Shown here in pieces: positions 1 to 9,900 of a DNA stretch of 64,000 nt. The first letter of the stretch is position 1, and each line of letters opens with the position of its first letter. Below the pieces are notes generated by a model that saw only the letters and a program-made list of their open reading frames with translations, searched no databases and had not been told where the DNA came from. This stretch comes from JAJPXC01 sp964510535 (GTDB lineage Bacteria > Bacteroidota > Bacteroidia > Bacteroidales > Muribaculaceae), in contig CAZECG010000013.1 of the NCBI GenBank assembly GCA_964510535.1, positions 1-64,000 on the forward strand. The letters are read 5' to 3'. A program made the translations under genes and the position numbers.

Positions 1-324
1 TGCGTGGTCTTTGATTTCCGTCACCGAGTTGGGGATTGTCACCGAAGTCAGGCCGATGCAATAGTAGAAAGCGTAATCGCTGATTGATGTCACAGAGTAG
101 GTTGTGCCGTCGTAATCGACGGTTGAGGGAATCACCAAATCTCCCGAAACGTAGCGTTGGTTATCGAATGAATCGTAAAACATATACGTCACCACGGCGG
201 TTTTACCGGCTTCGTCGAGGTTGTAGTAGAGTTCCCCGATTTTGACTTTTGCCGAGGAGGCGTGAGCGCAACAAAGTGCAGCGAACAGTGTCAATAAACA
301 CAGTTTAAGATAGCGATGTTTCAT
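1..324 (-). CDS. BspA-type leucine-rich-repeat surface protein, 5' part only
   Basis: Partial gene: the start codon is at 322-324 and the frame stays open for 108 codons to the window edge. The N-terminus MKHRYLKLCLLTLFAALCCA is a signal peptide ending near AHASSA. The visible mature part has the pattern of BspA-like LRR_5 proteins: a 'YYNLDEAGKTAVVTY' lead-in, then 'LVIPSTVDYDGTTYSVTSI' and the beginning of an 'LTSVTIPNSVTEI' repeat. Such proteins are exported and often surface-anchored adhesins in Bacteroidales; that role is family knowledge, not shown here. The C-terminus, and so any sorting signal, is outside the window. Confidence 0.8.
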   Translation of the reverse strand, partial: MKHRYLKLCLLTLFAALCCAHASSAKVKIGELYYNLDEAGKTAVVTYMFYDSFDNQRYVSGDLVIPSTVDYDGTTYSVTSISDYAFYYCIGLTSVTIPNSVTEIKDHA

Positions 325-856
325 AACGCGTTGTGTTTTTTTAAGTGGCGGCTCGAACCCCCGAGCGACCGTCAAATTAAAACAAGGGCACAAAAAAAAG
401 GTGCGGGGTTCGTATCTCTGTCCTACCCTGCGTTTAGGTCTTGGCGTACCTCTTTAACAGATAGAACAACAGCCCCACACCGATTGAGCTTATACACACA
501 TTGTAGAAGCCCACACGCTCGATGCGGGGCTTCGGTATAAAGCTACCGATGCAGATGCCATTGTCAAATTACCTTCGTTAAAGATTCAAACCGCCAAGTT
601 TAAACGCAGAAGATAAGATGTCAATAACACCTTTTGTAAACAAGTGACGGCGTGAACGCCGCCGACCGTTTGCGGGGCTGTCTCCACAACCCGTCACGGT
701 CTGTCAGCAAAAATAGCGATGTTTGCGATAATCAGCAAATTTTTTTGTAAAAAAACTTGGCTGCGCAGGCTGTGCGACTATCGCGATTGACATAAATAAG
801 CAGGGCCGCCCCATGGGGTCAGCCCTGCTAAATCGTTATTGATATACTACGGAGTA
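325..856. other. Intergenic region of about 530 bp with hairpins, no convincing gene
   Basis: No open frame here has coding character. The stretch contains an inverted repeat at 506-533 (gaagccc pairing gggcttc, with inner cgc/gcg), a short GC-rich inverted repeat near 650-662 (ggcg...cgcc), and the recQ terminator hairpin at 799-829. Two T-arm-like strings (around 343-366 and 391-414) do not extend to a tRNA fold. No clear TAnnTTTG promoter was found for the LRR gene starting at 324. Confidence 0.5.
799..829 (-). terminator. Hairpin downstream of recQ
   Basis: An 8-bp perfect stem, agcagggc (799-806) with gccctgct (822-829), encloses a second small palindrome ccccatgggg (809-818). It lies 28 bp after the recQ stop in its direction of transcription. 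There is no strong U-run, so termination efficiency is uncertain. Confidence 0.5.
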
Positions 857-3037
857 TCAGTTGCCGAGTTCCGAGAGGAATTTGATGCGAACGAGCCTGA
901 TTTCATCCTCGCTGTACTCGTCACCAAGCTCCTTGATGGCATCACCGAGGTCGTCGCTCTCGCTCTCTTTGAAATATTCAAAGATGTCCTCCTGGTGGTC
1001 GTCGTCAATCACCTCATTGATGAAATAGGATATGTTGATTTTAGTCCCGGAATAAACTATGGCCTCCACCTCGTCGAGCAGCTCCGAAAACTCCAGGCCC
1101 TTTGAATTAGCAAGCTCGTCAAGAGCTATTTTGCGGTCGATTGCCTGAATTATAGAGATTTTGAGTTTGCTCTTGTTGGCTACGCTGCGCACGCGTAAAT
1201 CCTCAGGACGCTCAATCTCGTTTTCCTCGACATGGGTTTTTATGACTTTTATGAATTCCTCGCCATAGCGTTTAACTTTCCCCGCCCCTACTCCGGTGAT
1301 ATTTTGCAACTCGTCGAGCGTGATGGGATAGGTGGTCGCCATCGCCTCAAGCGACGGGTCTTGGAAAATGATATATGGGGGCAATTCAAGCTTTTTCGCT
1401 ATTTTTTTCCGTAAATCTTTTAATATGGCGAAAAGTTCGGGGTCCACGGCACACGATGACCCTCCTTTGATGGGAGTTTCTTCCTCGTAGTCGCCAAACT
1501 CATTGTCTTCTACGATTTTAAACGACTGAGGCTTGGAAAGAAACTCCTCCCCCTTTTTTGTCACTTTTATTATGCCGTAATTCTCTATATCGCGGTCAAG
1601 GTATCCTGCGATAATCGCTTGCCTGATAACGGCGTTAAGATATTTCTCATCTTGGTCGGCAGCACACCCGAACAGGTCAAGTTCATCTTGCTGATATGAC
1701 TTGACTGCATTGTTGTTTTTGCCGCGCATGACGTTGATAATATGGTCGGCTTTGAATTTTTCTTTTAAAGCGATGACAGTTTCAATCACTGCGCATAAAT
1801 CATCTTTAGCTTCCACTTTTTTCTTTGGGTTTAAGCAGTTATCGCAGTTCCCGCAATTGTCATGAGGGTACTCCTCGCCAAAATAATGGAGTAGTGATTT
1901 GCGGCGACACACCGACGACTCGGCGTAACTCGCTGTCTCAATCAGCAATTGCTTACCGATTTCTTGTTCGGCAATCGGCTTGCCTTGCATAAACTTCTCC
2001 ATCTTCTGGAGGTCTTTGTTGGCATAGAATGTTATACATTGCCCCTCGCCGCCGTCGCGCCCGGCGCGCCCCGTCTCCTGATAATAGCCTTCGAGCGATT
2101 TCGGCATATCGTAGTGTATCACGAACCGCACGTCGGGTTTGTCGATTCCCATTCCGAATGCTATCGTGGCTACGATTATATCGACCTGTTCAAGCAGAAA
2201 CGCGTCTTGATTGTTTGTCCGGGTCGCGCTATCCATTCCGGCATGGTAAGGAAGGGCTTTTATGTTGTTGACTTTAAGCAACTCGGCTAATTCCTCCACT
2301 TTTTTGCGGCTCAGGCAATATATGATTCCTGATTTACCCTCATTGCTTTTGATATATCTGATTATATCCTTGTCGATTGTCGAAGTTTTAGGCCGTATCT
2401 CATAGTAGAGATTCGTTCGGTTGAACGACGATTTGTAGACCGCGGCATCCTGCATCCCGAGGTTTTTTTGGATGTCGTGTTGCACTTTTGGCGTGGCAGT
2501 CGCGGTCAAGGCGATAACGGGCCGTTTCTTTATCTCGTTTATGATGGGGCGTATGCGTCGGTATTCGGGGCGGAAATCATGCCCCCATTCCGAGATGCAA
2601 TGCGCCTCGTCAACGGCATAAAACGATATGGGAACTGTTTTTAGGAATTCAATATTCTCTTCTTTGGTCAGAGACTCGGGAGCGACATAAAGGAGTTTAG
2701 TCTTGCCTGAAGCTATGTCGTTCTTGACCTGGTCAATCGCAGTCTTGTTAAGCGAAGAGTTGAGGAAATGCGCTATGCTGTCAGCTTCGCTGAAGTTGCG
2801 CATGGCATCAACTTGATTCTTCATAAGCGCAATCAGTGGCGATATCACAATCGCCGTACCCTCCATCAATAGCGATGGCAATTGATAGCACAATGATTTT
2901 CCGCCGCCAGTCGGCATCAGCACAAAAACATCGTTGCCGTCAAGCAGTGACGTGATTATGGCTTGCTGATTACCTTTGAACTTCTCAAATCCGAAGTATT
3001 TTTTCAATGCTCCGATTAATTCAGTCTGGTTTGTCAT
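857..3037 (-). CDS. recQ: ATP-dependent DNA helicase RecQ
   Basis: 3'-5' superfamily 2 DNA helicase acting in recombination and fork repair. Order of parts in 726 residues: helicase core with Walker A TGGGKS (residues 43-48) and DEAH box (143-146) followed by CISEWGHDFRPEYRRI; motif VI region with QETGRAGRDG; a zinc-binding RQC segment whose four Cys lie in CRRKSLLHYFGEE...CGNCDNC; winged helix; and an HRDC domain (about 530-605). A further C-terminal tail of about 110 acidic residues, longer than in E. coli RecQ, probably carries an extra helical HTH-like domain as in other Bacteroidetes RecQ. It is the last gene after clpP-clpX on this strand, 96 bp beyond clpX, so it may be cotranscribed. 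Confidence 0.97.
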   Translation of the reverse strand: MTNQTELIGALKKYFGFEKFKGNQQAIITSLLDGNDVFVLMPTGGGKSLCYQLPSLLMEGTAIVISPLIALMKNQVDAMRNFSEADSIAHFLNSSLNKTAIDQVKNDIASGKTKLLYVAPESLTKEENIEFLKTVPISFYAVDEAHCISEWGHDFRPEYRRIRPIINEIKKRPVIALTATATPKVQHDIQKNLGMQDAAVYKSSFNRTNLYYEIRPKTSTIDKDIIRYIKSNEGKSGIIYCLSRKKVEELAELLKVNNIKALPYHAGMDSATRTNNQDAFLLEQVDIIVATIAFGMGIDKPDVRFVIHYDMPKSLEGYYQETGRAGRDGGEGQCITFYANKDLQKMEKFMQGKPIAEQEIGKQLLIETASYAESSVCRRKSLLHYFGEEYPHDNCGNCDNCLNPKKKVEAKDDLCAVIETVIALKEKFKADHIINVMRGKNNNAVKSYQQDELDLFGCAADQDEKYLNAVIRQAIIAGYLDRDIENYGIIKVTKKGEEFLSKPQSFKIVEDNEFGDYEEETPIKGGSSCAVDPELFAILKDLRKKIAKKLELPPYIIFQDPSLEAMATTYPITLDELQNITGVGAGKVKRYGEEFIKVIKTHVEENEIERPEDLRVRSVANKSKLKISIIQAIDRKIALDELANSKGLEFSELLDEVEAIVYSGTKINISYFINEVIDDDHQEDIFEYFKESESDDLGDAIKELGDEYSEDEIRLVRIKFLSELGN

Positions 3038-3133
3038 GGATGTTGAGGGGTGTAGATTGTGGTTAAATATATTGCGATTAGTCCGAGGTGTTTCAGTCTC
3101 TAAAGAACAACTCTGATGTGATAATTAGTTAGT

Positions 3134-4390
3134 TTACGATACCGCCTGGTTTGTTTCAAAATTGGCTTTTACGAGCTTTTCGAGCGCATACTCTTTTGTC
3201 ACCTCAAACTGCTTGGCTGCGGTCGATGGCAGTTCATACATAGAGTCAATCATAATCGACTCCACGATTGAACGAAGTCCGCGCGCACCAAGTTTGTACT
3301 CGATGGCTTTATCGACAATGAGGTCAAGAGCATCCTCGGTGAAAGTCAGTTCGACGCCATCCATCTCGAAAAGTTTCTGATACTGGCGTATAACTGCGTT
3401 CTTCGGCTCGGTCAATATGCGGCGCAGGGCGGCACGATCGAGCGGGTCGAGATGGGTTAATATCGGCAGACGCCCGATAATCTCAGGAATTAAGCCGAAT
3501 GATTTCAAGTCTTGAGGGGCGACATACTGCAGATAGTTGTCGCGCTCAATGCGTTTGCGTGCCGCATCGGTTGAATAGCCGACGACATGAGTATTCAGTC
3601 GTTGGGCTATTTTGCGTTCAAGCCCGTCAAACGCGCCTCCGCATATAAATAATATGTTTTTTGTATCGACGGGTATCATTTTCTGCTCGGGATGTTTTCG
3701 GCCTCCTTGCGGCGGCACGTTCACGATAGAGCCTTCCAGTAGTTTCAAAAGTCCCTGCTGGACACCTTCGCCGCTCACATCGCGAGTGATTGACGGGTTA
3801 TCACCTTTGCGTGCTATCTTGTCGATTTCGTCAATAAACACTATTCCCTTCTCGGCTTGGGCGACATCGTAATCGGCAGCCTGGAGCAAGCGGGTAAGCA
3901 GACTTTCGATATCCTCACCCACATATCCCGCCTCGGTCAACACCGTGGCATCTACAATAGTGAACGGCACTTTAAGCAGGCGCGCTATTGTTTTCGCGAG
4001 CAAGGTTTTTCCGGTTCCGGTCGGCCCGACAAGGATGATGTTGCTTTTCTCAATATCAACCTCATCATCTTTATGCTGAGCCAGACGCTTATAATGGTTG
4101 TATACAGCTACCGAAAGATACTTTTTCGCATCTTCCTGACCTATCACATATTGATTTAAGAAATCGTTGATTTCCTTGGGTTTTGGTATTTCGTCGAGCC
4201 GAGGAGTCGTCGCATCGTCAACCGGATGACCTTTTGAGCGGTAATCTTTGAGCATATCGTTGATTTGCTCTACACACTCAACACAGATGTAGGTGTTGTC
4301 GCCAAAAGCAGATGGAATCAATGCCTCCGACATACTCTGCGGACGACCGCAGAATGAGCACTTAATTTCTGAATCTTTCTTTTTTGCCAT
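3134..4390 (-). CDS. clpX: ClpX, ATP-dependent Clp protease ATP-binding subunit
   Basis: AAA+ unfoldase that feeds substrates to ClpP in the cytoplasm. The 418-residue protein has the N-terminal C4 zinc domain (Cys 11, 14, 36, 39), Walker A GPTGTGKT (122-129), the pore-loop GYVGED segment, Walker B IVFIDEIDKIA, the GEGVQQGLLKLLEG segment, and the C-terminal small domain with GARGLRSI (sensor 2). Length is normal for the family. It begins 8 bp after the clpP stop, so the two are almost certainly translated from one mRNA driven by the promoter upstream of clpP. Confidence 0.98.
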   Translation of the reverse strand: MAKKKDSEIKCSFCGRPQSMSEALIPSAFGDNTYICVECVEQINDMLKDYRSKGHPVDDATTPRLDEIPKPKEINDFLNQYVIGQEDAKKYLSVAVYNHYKRLAQHKDDEVDIEKSNIILVGPTGTGKTLLAKTIARLLKVPFTIVDATVLTEAGYVGEDIESLLTRLLQAADYDVAQAEKGIVFIDEIDKIARKGDNPSITRDVSGEGVQQGLLKLLEGSIVNVPPQGGRKHPEQKMIPVDTKNILFICGGAFDGLERKIAQRLNTHVVGYSTDAARKRIERDNYLQYVAPQDLKSFGLIPEIIGRLPILTHLDPLDRAALRRILTEPKNAVIRQYQKLFEMDGVELTFTEDALDLIVDKAIEYKLGARGLRSIVESIMIDSMYELPSTAAKQFEVTKEYALEKLVKANFETNQAVS

Positions 4391-4398
4391 TACCGATA

Positions 4399-5094
4399 TC
4401 AGTGCTTTGCTTTGACCAATACGTCGTCAATCATACCGTAGGATTTAGCTTCTTCGGCTGTCATCCAGTAGTCGCGGTCCGAGTCGCGTTCCACTTTTTC
4501 AAACGGCATTCCGGAGTGGTCGGCGATAATCGCGTAAAGCTCCTTCTTGAGCTTTTGTATTTCGCGAGCGGTGATTTCAATATCAGAAGCTTGTCCTTGC
4601 GCACCGCCCATCGGCTGGTGAATCATCACTCGAGAGTGCTGAAGCGCAAAACGCTTACCCTTCACGCCCGACACTAAAAGCACCGCAGCCATCGAAGCCG
4701 CCATGCCTGTGCATATAGTGGCCACATCGCTTGAGATGTATTGCATGGTGTCATAGATACCTAAACCCGCATAGACCGAGCCGCCGGGCGAATTGATATA
4801 AATCGACACATCTTTACCGGGGTCAGCCGAATCGAGATAAAGCAACTGGGCTTGAATCACGTTGGCGGTATAGTCGTTCACATCGGTCCCGAGGAAAATA
4901 ATGCGATCCATCATCAACCGGGAAAACACATCCATTTGAGCCACATTGAGCTGGCGTTCCTCGATGATGGTGGGAGATATATAACTTGAAGTGATGGCTG
5001 TTGTTGCCGCTGACGTATATTGGTCAAGGGCGAGACCATTCATGCCGAGATGTTTCACGGCAAAGTTGCGAAAATCGTTGTTGGTCATATTCAT
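4399..5094 (-). CDS. clpP: ClpP, ATP-dependent Clp protease proteolytic subunit
   Basis: Serine peptidase that forms the tetradecameric chamber partnered by ClpX. Catalytic residues are visible: Ser134 in TGMAASMAAVL, His159 in HSRVMIHQP, and Asp208 in SDRDYWM. At 231 residues it has a longer N-terminal leader than E. coli ClpP; processing of this leader is expected but not shown. The chosen ATG sits about 20 nt after the predicted transcription start, and two Met codons (1 and 3) are possible starts. Followed at 8 bp by clpX. Confidence 0.98.
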   Translation of the reverse strand: MNMTNNDFRNFAVKHLGMNGLALDQYTSAATTAITSSYISPTIIEERQLNVAQMDVFSRLMMDRIIFLGTDVNDYTANVIQAQLLYLDSADPGKDVSIYINSPGGSVYAGLGIYDTMQYISSDVATICTGMAASMAAVLLVSGVKGKRFALQHSRVMIHQPMGGAQGQASDIEITAREIQKLKKELYAIIADHSGMPFEKVERDSDRDYWMTAEEAKSYGMIDDVLVKAKH

Positions 5095-5120
5095 CTTTTT
5101 TTACCTTTCAATTACTTAGT

Positions 5121-5152
5121 CAAAGATAGTAATAAAAATAATAACCTGCAAA
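5121..5152 (-). promoter_or_regulatory. Bacteroidetes-type promoter of clpPX
   Basis: Read on the minus strand, -33 TTTG (5149-5152), exactly 20 nt spacing, and -7 TATCTTTG (5121-5128), a full match to TTTG-N20-TAnnTTTG. Transcription should begin near 5114, leaving about a 20-nt leader before clpP. A second TATATTTG lies at 5169-5176 and could be an alternative. Confidence 0.7.
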
Positions 5153-5191
5153 TTTTAATCAGAGATTCAAATATAAATCGCCAAAGCACAA

Positions 5192-5225
5192 AAGAGGCGC
5201 CGATTTTGGGTTATCGGCACCTCTT
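5192..5225 (-). terminator. Terminator hairpin between tig and clpP
   Basis: The 13-bp stem aagaggtgccgat / atcggcgcctctt (minus strand) has one mismatch and an 8-nt loop, and is followed by a short T stretch. It lies 28 bp after the tig stop and precedes the clpP promoter, so tig and clpPX can be transcribed separately. Confidence 0.75.
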
Positions 5226-5252
5226 GGTTAAAAATATTTTAACTGCGGATGT

Positions 5253-6614
5253 TTACGCTTCTGCCTCGGCGATTTTTTTGAACTCGTCGAGTGAAACCGC
5301 CTTTTCGTCAAGCGTGACCGAGGCTTTGATGATATTGAACAATTTTATATCACCAACCTGTTCCACGAGTTTCGGACGGTAGTCTTTGTCGTTCAGGATG
5401 TTTTTGGCAAAACTTGTGATTGCCTCCTCATCCATGTTGGTCATACCGTATTGGGCGAATTGGTTGGCCGCTATCTGTTTGGCGAGGCTGAGCAGGTCGG
5501 CATCTTCGATTTTCATGTCGGTCATTTCCGCGATTTTTTCACGGATGAGCTGCCACTCAAGAGCGGGGGTCATGGATTCAAATTCCTTATCGAGATTCTC
5601 ATCCTTGATTTCGGGGTTGCGCACTTTCATCCATTTTTTCAGGAATGCGACGGGAAGCGCCATTTTACCATATTTGTCAAGGAAGAATTTCTGTGCGTCG
5701 CGGCGGAAAAGCATCTCGCTGTTTGGCGCAAGACTACCGGCAATCATTTCTTTGAGCGCAGCGTTATACTCCTCCTCGTTGTGCACTTTGTCGGCTCCGA
5801 AAACTTCTTTATAGAAATCCTCGTTGTGCTCGGCGAGTTTCAGCACGATAATCTCAGAGATAGCAAGTTCAAAATCGGCTTTTATGTCAGCTGCTTTATC
5901 TTTGTCGACGTGGAGCATGGATGAAAGCTCGGCTACGCTCCCTTCGCAGGTAGCCCATGGATTGAAACGCACCTTGTCTCCAACCTTTTTCCCTAAGAAA
6001 AGATTGGCCTGCTCTTTACTCTTGAAGAACATCGGGGCTACGATGCCGTCCACAACCTGAATGGCATCCTCGCCATCTTTGATTGTGCCATCCTCATTGA
6101 GCTCCATGATTGCGCCTTTGACGAGAGCTTTGGCATCGACTTCATCGCCGGGCACCTGAGCGCCAAATCGTTCGCGAAGATGCTCATCTTGCTCTTTGAG
6201 CATATTGTCATCAACAGCGATTGTGTAATAAGGGATGTTCACGCTTTTGTCAAGTGTGAGATTGATTTCGGGCGCGATGCCGATTTCATATTGGAAAGTG
6301 TAGTCCTTGTCGGCAAGATTGATTTCTTTAACCTCAACGGGCAGAGGCTGGCCGAGAATAGATATTTTGTTTTCGTTGATATAGTCGATGGCTGCCGTGG
6401 CTGCATCCTGATTGATAACATCGCTTTTCACCTGCTTGCCGAAACGGCGACGCAATTGATCGATGCTGATGTGTCCTTTACGGAAACCCGGGATGGTGTG
6501 AGTGCGGCCAAATTGCTTGAGTTCATTGGTGACTTTTTCCTGGTAATCGTTTTCTTCAATCGATACGTTGAGAATCGCTGTCACGTCATCGATTTTGTCA
6601 AGTGTTACGTTCAT
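5253..6614 (-). CDS. tig: Trigger factor, ribosome-associated chaperone/prolyl isomerase
   Basis: Ribosome-docked chaperone for nascent chains. The 453-residue product starts MNVTLDKIDDVTAILNVSIE and has the ribosome-binding loop GFRKGHISIDQLRRRFGK (about residues 43-60; the family signature is GFRxGxxP, with the Pro replaced by Ile here). A diverged FKBP-like middle region and a long helical C-terminal arm follow. The divergence of the FKBP part is usual for Bacteroidetes trigger factors (family recollection). Synteny with clpP and clpX supports the call. Confidence 0.93.
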   Translation of the reverse strand: MNVTLDKIDDVTAILNVSIEENDYQEKVTNELKQFGRTHTIPGFRKGHISIDQLRRRFGKQVKSDVINQDAATAAIDYINENKISILGQPLPVEVKEINLADKDYTFQYEIGIAPEINLTLDKSVNIPYYTIAVDDNMLKEQDEHLRERFGAQVPGDEVDAKALVKGAIMELNEDGTIKDGEDAIQVVDGIVAPMFFKSKEQANLFLGKKVGDKVRFNPWATCEGSVAELSSMLHVDKDKAADIKADFELAISEIIVLKLAEHNEDFYKEVFGADKVHNEEEYNAALKEMIAGSLAPNSEMLFRRDAQKFFLDKYGKMALPVAFLKKWMKVRNPEIKDENLDKEFESMTPALEWQLIREKIAEMTDMKIEDADLLSLAKQIAANQFAQYGMTNMDEEAITSFAKNILNDKDYRPKLVEQVGDIKLFNIIKASVTLDEKAVSLDEFKKIAEAEA

Positions 6615-6714
6615 CTTGTTTATTTAATCGTTATAGTAATCAATAAGTTGCTATTGAATATATCTATTCAATGCCACAAAAGGTTTTTTGAGAGCAGACT
6701 CCCATTTTGAATTG

Positions 6715-6747
6715 CAAAATTAGTGGTTATTAGTCAAAATGTCCAAT
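6715..6747 (-). promoter_or_regulatory. Promoter of tig
   Basis: Minus strand: -33 ATTG (6744-6747), 21 nt, then -7 TAATTTTG (6715-6722), a full match to TAnnTTTG. Predicted leader is about 95 nt. Confidence 0.6.
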
Positions 6748-6998
6748 TTAACAGGATAATTTTTAATTTTTTATGGTTTAAGCGACTGCAACGGTCTGCA
6801 ACACCGCAATGTAATCGCACGCAAATCAGCGCGTTGCATCAGGAAATCACCTTCGAGCCATGAGGCGTAAAGAATCCTACAATTTATTAAACAGGCATTA
6901 ATGTGAATTGGGGAAAAATGAGTAAATTCGCGGCTGTAAGCAGCCATGCTTATCGCTTTAAAATTGATAATACATCTATAATATAGTAATTACTACTC
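6748..6998. other. Upstream region of purL, with a small leader hairpin
   Basis: AT-rich divergent region between tig and purL. The best -7-like string for purL is TAAATTCG (6923-6930), one base off consensus, with TTG at 6908-6910 at shorter than normal spacing. A perfect 5-bp hairpin, ggctg-taag-cagcc, lies at 6932-6945, just after it. No purine riboswitch fold was recognised. Confidence 0.35.
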
Positions 6999-9900
6999 AT
7001 GGTACAATTCTTCAAAAAAGGCGCCGATTTGGTGACGGCAGTGGAAACCGATCATAAATTGTCGCCCGAGGAAATCGAAAAGCTGCAATGGCTTTTTGAC
7101 GGGGCAAAACCAATCTCGGGGACCTCGGTTAAAGGCCGGTTTGTAGGCCCTCGCAAGGAAATGATAACCCCTTGGAGCACTAATGCGGTTGAAATCACTC
7201 AAAACATGGGTCTTGAAGGGATTACACGCATCGAACAGTATTCTCGTGTCGGCGGAGAGGATGCATCGTACGACAAGATGCTTCAGCGGATGTATGACGG
7301 CCTCAACTCGACGCTGTTTAAAGTCAACAGAGTACCTGAGCCTATAGTTTATATCGACGACATTGCGGCATATAACCGACAGGAAGGGCTCGCGCTTAGC
7401 CCTGATGAGGAAGTTTATCTTCAGAATTTGAGCCGTAAGCTCGGACGACCTTTGACCGATAGCGAGGTTTTCGGCTTTTCTCAGGTCAACTCAGAGCATT
7501 GCCGTCACAAAATTTTCAATGGCACGTTTGTCATTGACGGCGAAGAAAAGCCCATGTCGCTTTTCAAACTTATCAAAAAGACTTCACAAGAAAATCCTAA
7601 TGGTCTTGTCTCGGCATATAAGGATAATGTGGCGTTTATCGACGGTCCCAAAGTCGACCAGTTTTTTCCCGTCAACCCCGACAAGCCTGATTACTTCACT
7701 ATCAAGGATGTCGATACCGTGATTTCTCTTAAAGCGGAGACTCACAACTTCCCCACCACAGTTGAACCATTCAACGGAGCCGCTACAGGCACAGGCGGCG
7801 AAATACGCGACCGTCTTGGCGGAGGCAAAGCGAGCCTCCCCATCGCCGGAACAGCCGTCTATATGACCTCTTATCCGCGTCTCTCAGAAGAACACCGTTG
7901 GGAAAGAATAATGGACCCCCGCACTTGGCTATACCAAACGCCTGCCGACATCCTCATCAAAGCTTCAAACGGAGCTTCTGACTTCGGCAACAAATTCGGA
8001 CAGCCTCTGATTTGCGGCTCACTGCTCACATTTGAGCACGCCGAGGACAACCGCCGTTATGCATACGACAAAGTTATTATGCTCGCTGGCGGAGTCGGTT
8101 TTGCCGCTAAAAAAGACGCAATCAAAGGCGAGCCGACACCCGGAGAGAAAGTTGTTGTCATGGGTGGCGACAACTATCGCATCGGTATGGGCGGCGGTGC
8201 CGTATCTTCAGTGGAAACCGGTCAATATGACAACTCCATCGAGCTTAACGCCGTGCAGCGCGCCAACCCCGAAATGCAGAAACGCGTGTCCAACGTCATC
8301 AGAGCCTTAGCCGAAAGTGACGCAAACCCCATCGTGTCAATTCACGACCACGGAGCAGGCGGCCACCTCAACGCCCTTTCAGAACTCGTCGAAGCCACAG
8401 GCGGCAAAATTGACATCGACGCCCTGCCGGTTGGCGACAAAACTCTCTCTGACAAAGAAATCGTCGGCAACGAGAGCCAAGAGCGCATGGGTATGGTCGT
8501 CGAAGCTAAAGACATCCCCTATATCGAACGCATTGCGCAACGTGAACGCGCCCCTATGTATGTGGTCGGCGAAACGACTGGAGACAATCGCTTCACTTTC
8601 GAACGAAAGAATGGCAAAAAACCAATAGATTTGGAAATGGCCGATATGTTTGGCAACTCGCCTAAAACTGTGATGGTCGACAAAACGGTTAAGCGGGAAT
8701 TTAAAGATGCCACATACGATGCCGCCAAAATAGAGCAGTATGTCAGAGACGTTTTGAGCCTTGAAGCCGTCGCATGTAAGGATTGGCTGACCAACAAGGT
8801 AGACCGTTCGGTTACCGGGCGCATCGCCCGACAGCAATGTCAAGGTGAGATTCAGCTCCCACTGAGCGATTGCGGCGTGGTCGCTCTTGATTACAAAGGG
8901 CGTGCTGGTATCGCAACTTCAATAGGTCATGCTCCCCAAGTCGCTTTGGTTGACTCTGCGAAAGGATCGGTTATGGCCATTGCGGAAGCCCTCACAAACA
9001 TAGCTACTGCCAACCTCAAAAACGGGTTAAAAAGCGTGTCACTTAGCGCCAACTGGATGTGGCCATGCAAGAACGAAGGTGAGGATGCCGCCCTCTATCG
9101 CGCCGTGGAGGCTTGCAGCCGTTTTGCGTGTGAATTGGGAATTAATATCCCAACCGGAAAGGACAGCTTGTCAATGACGCAAAAATATGGCGATGACAAA
9201 GTGTTCGCCCCAGGCACAGTCATCATTTCGGCTGCGGGAGAAGTTAGCGATGTGCGTAAGACGGTCTCGCCCGTGGTACAGCCGAAAGTATCAACACTAT
9301 ACTATATAGATTTCTCAGGCGATAAGCTCAAACTTGGCGGTTCGGCGTTGGCTCAAACACAGAGTTCAGTCGGACAAGAGGTCCCAACTATTACTGATGC
9401 CGGATTCTTTGCCAAGGCATTTTCGGTTGTGCAGGCTTTAGTCAAGAAAGGTCAGTTGCTGGCTGCTCATGACGTTTCGGCAGGAGGCTTGATTACCACA
9501 CTGCTTGAAATGACATTCGCTAACACAAAAGGCGGTCTGAATGTCTATACCGACGGATTCAAGATGTATGGCGAAACCGACCTCGTCAAGATTTTATTTG
9601 CCGAGAATCCCGCTATGGTGATTCAAGTTGATGACAAGAAAAAAGCTGCCGTCGAAAAATTACTTGATGAATCAGGTGTCAAGTATTTCCCTGTCGCCAC
9701 ACCCGCTGACGAGAGAGTGGTTATGGTTACCCACGACGAATCATCGTTGCTTTTCGGCATAGACTATCTCCGGGATGTGTGGTTTGAGACATCATACCTG
9801 CTTGATTGCCTGCAAAGCGGAAATAAATGTGCGTCTGACCGTTTTGAAAATTACAAGAAACAGCCCGTCAAGTACCGCATTCCGGCATCATTTAAAGGAA

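Noticed and set aside
335..415. Two tRNA T-arm-like strings (ggctcgaaccccc and gcggggttcgtatc)
   Set aside because: On either strand the T-stem has mismatches and no anticodon arm or acceptor stem can be found at proper distances.
316..540. 74-codon plus-strand frame in the first intergenic region
   Set aside because: No start context, biased composition (Arg/Pro/Ser), no similarity to known families, and it overlaps a hairpin.
6748..6998. Purine riboswitch upstream of purL
   Set aside because: No three-way-junction pattern or conserved core was visible; only a 5-bp hairpin.
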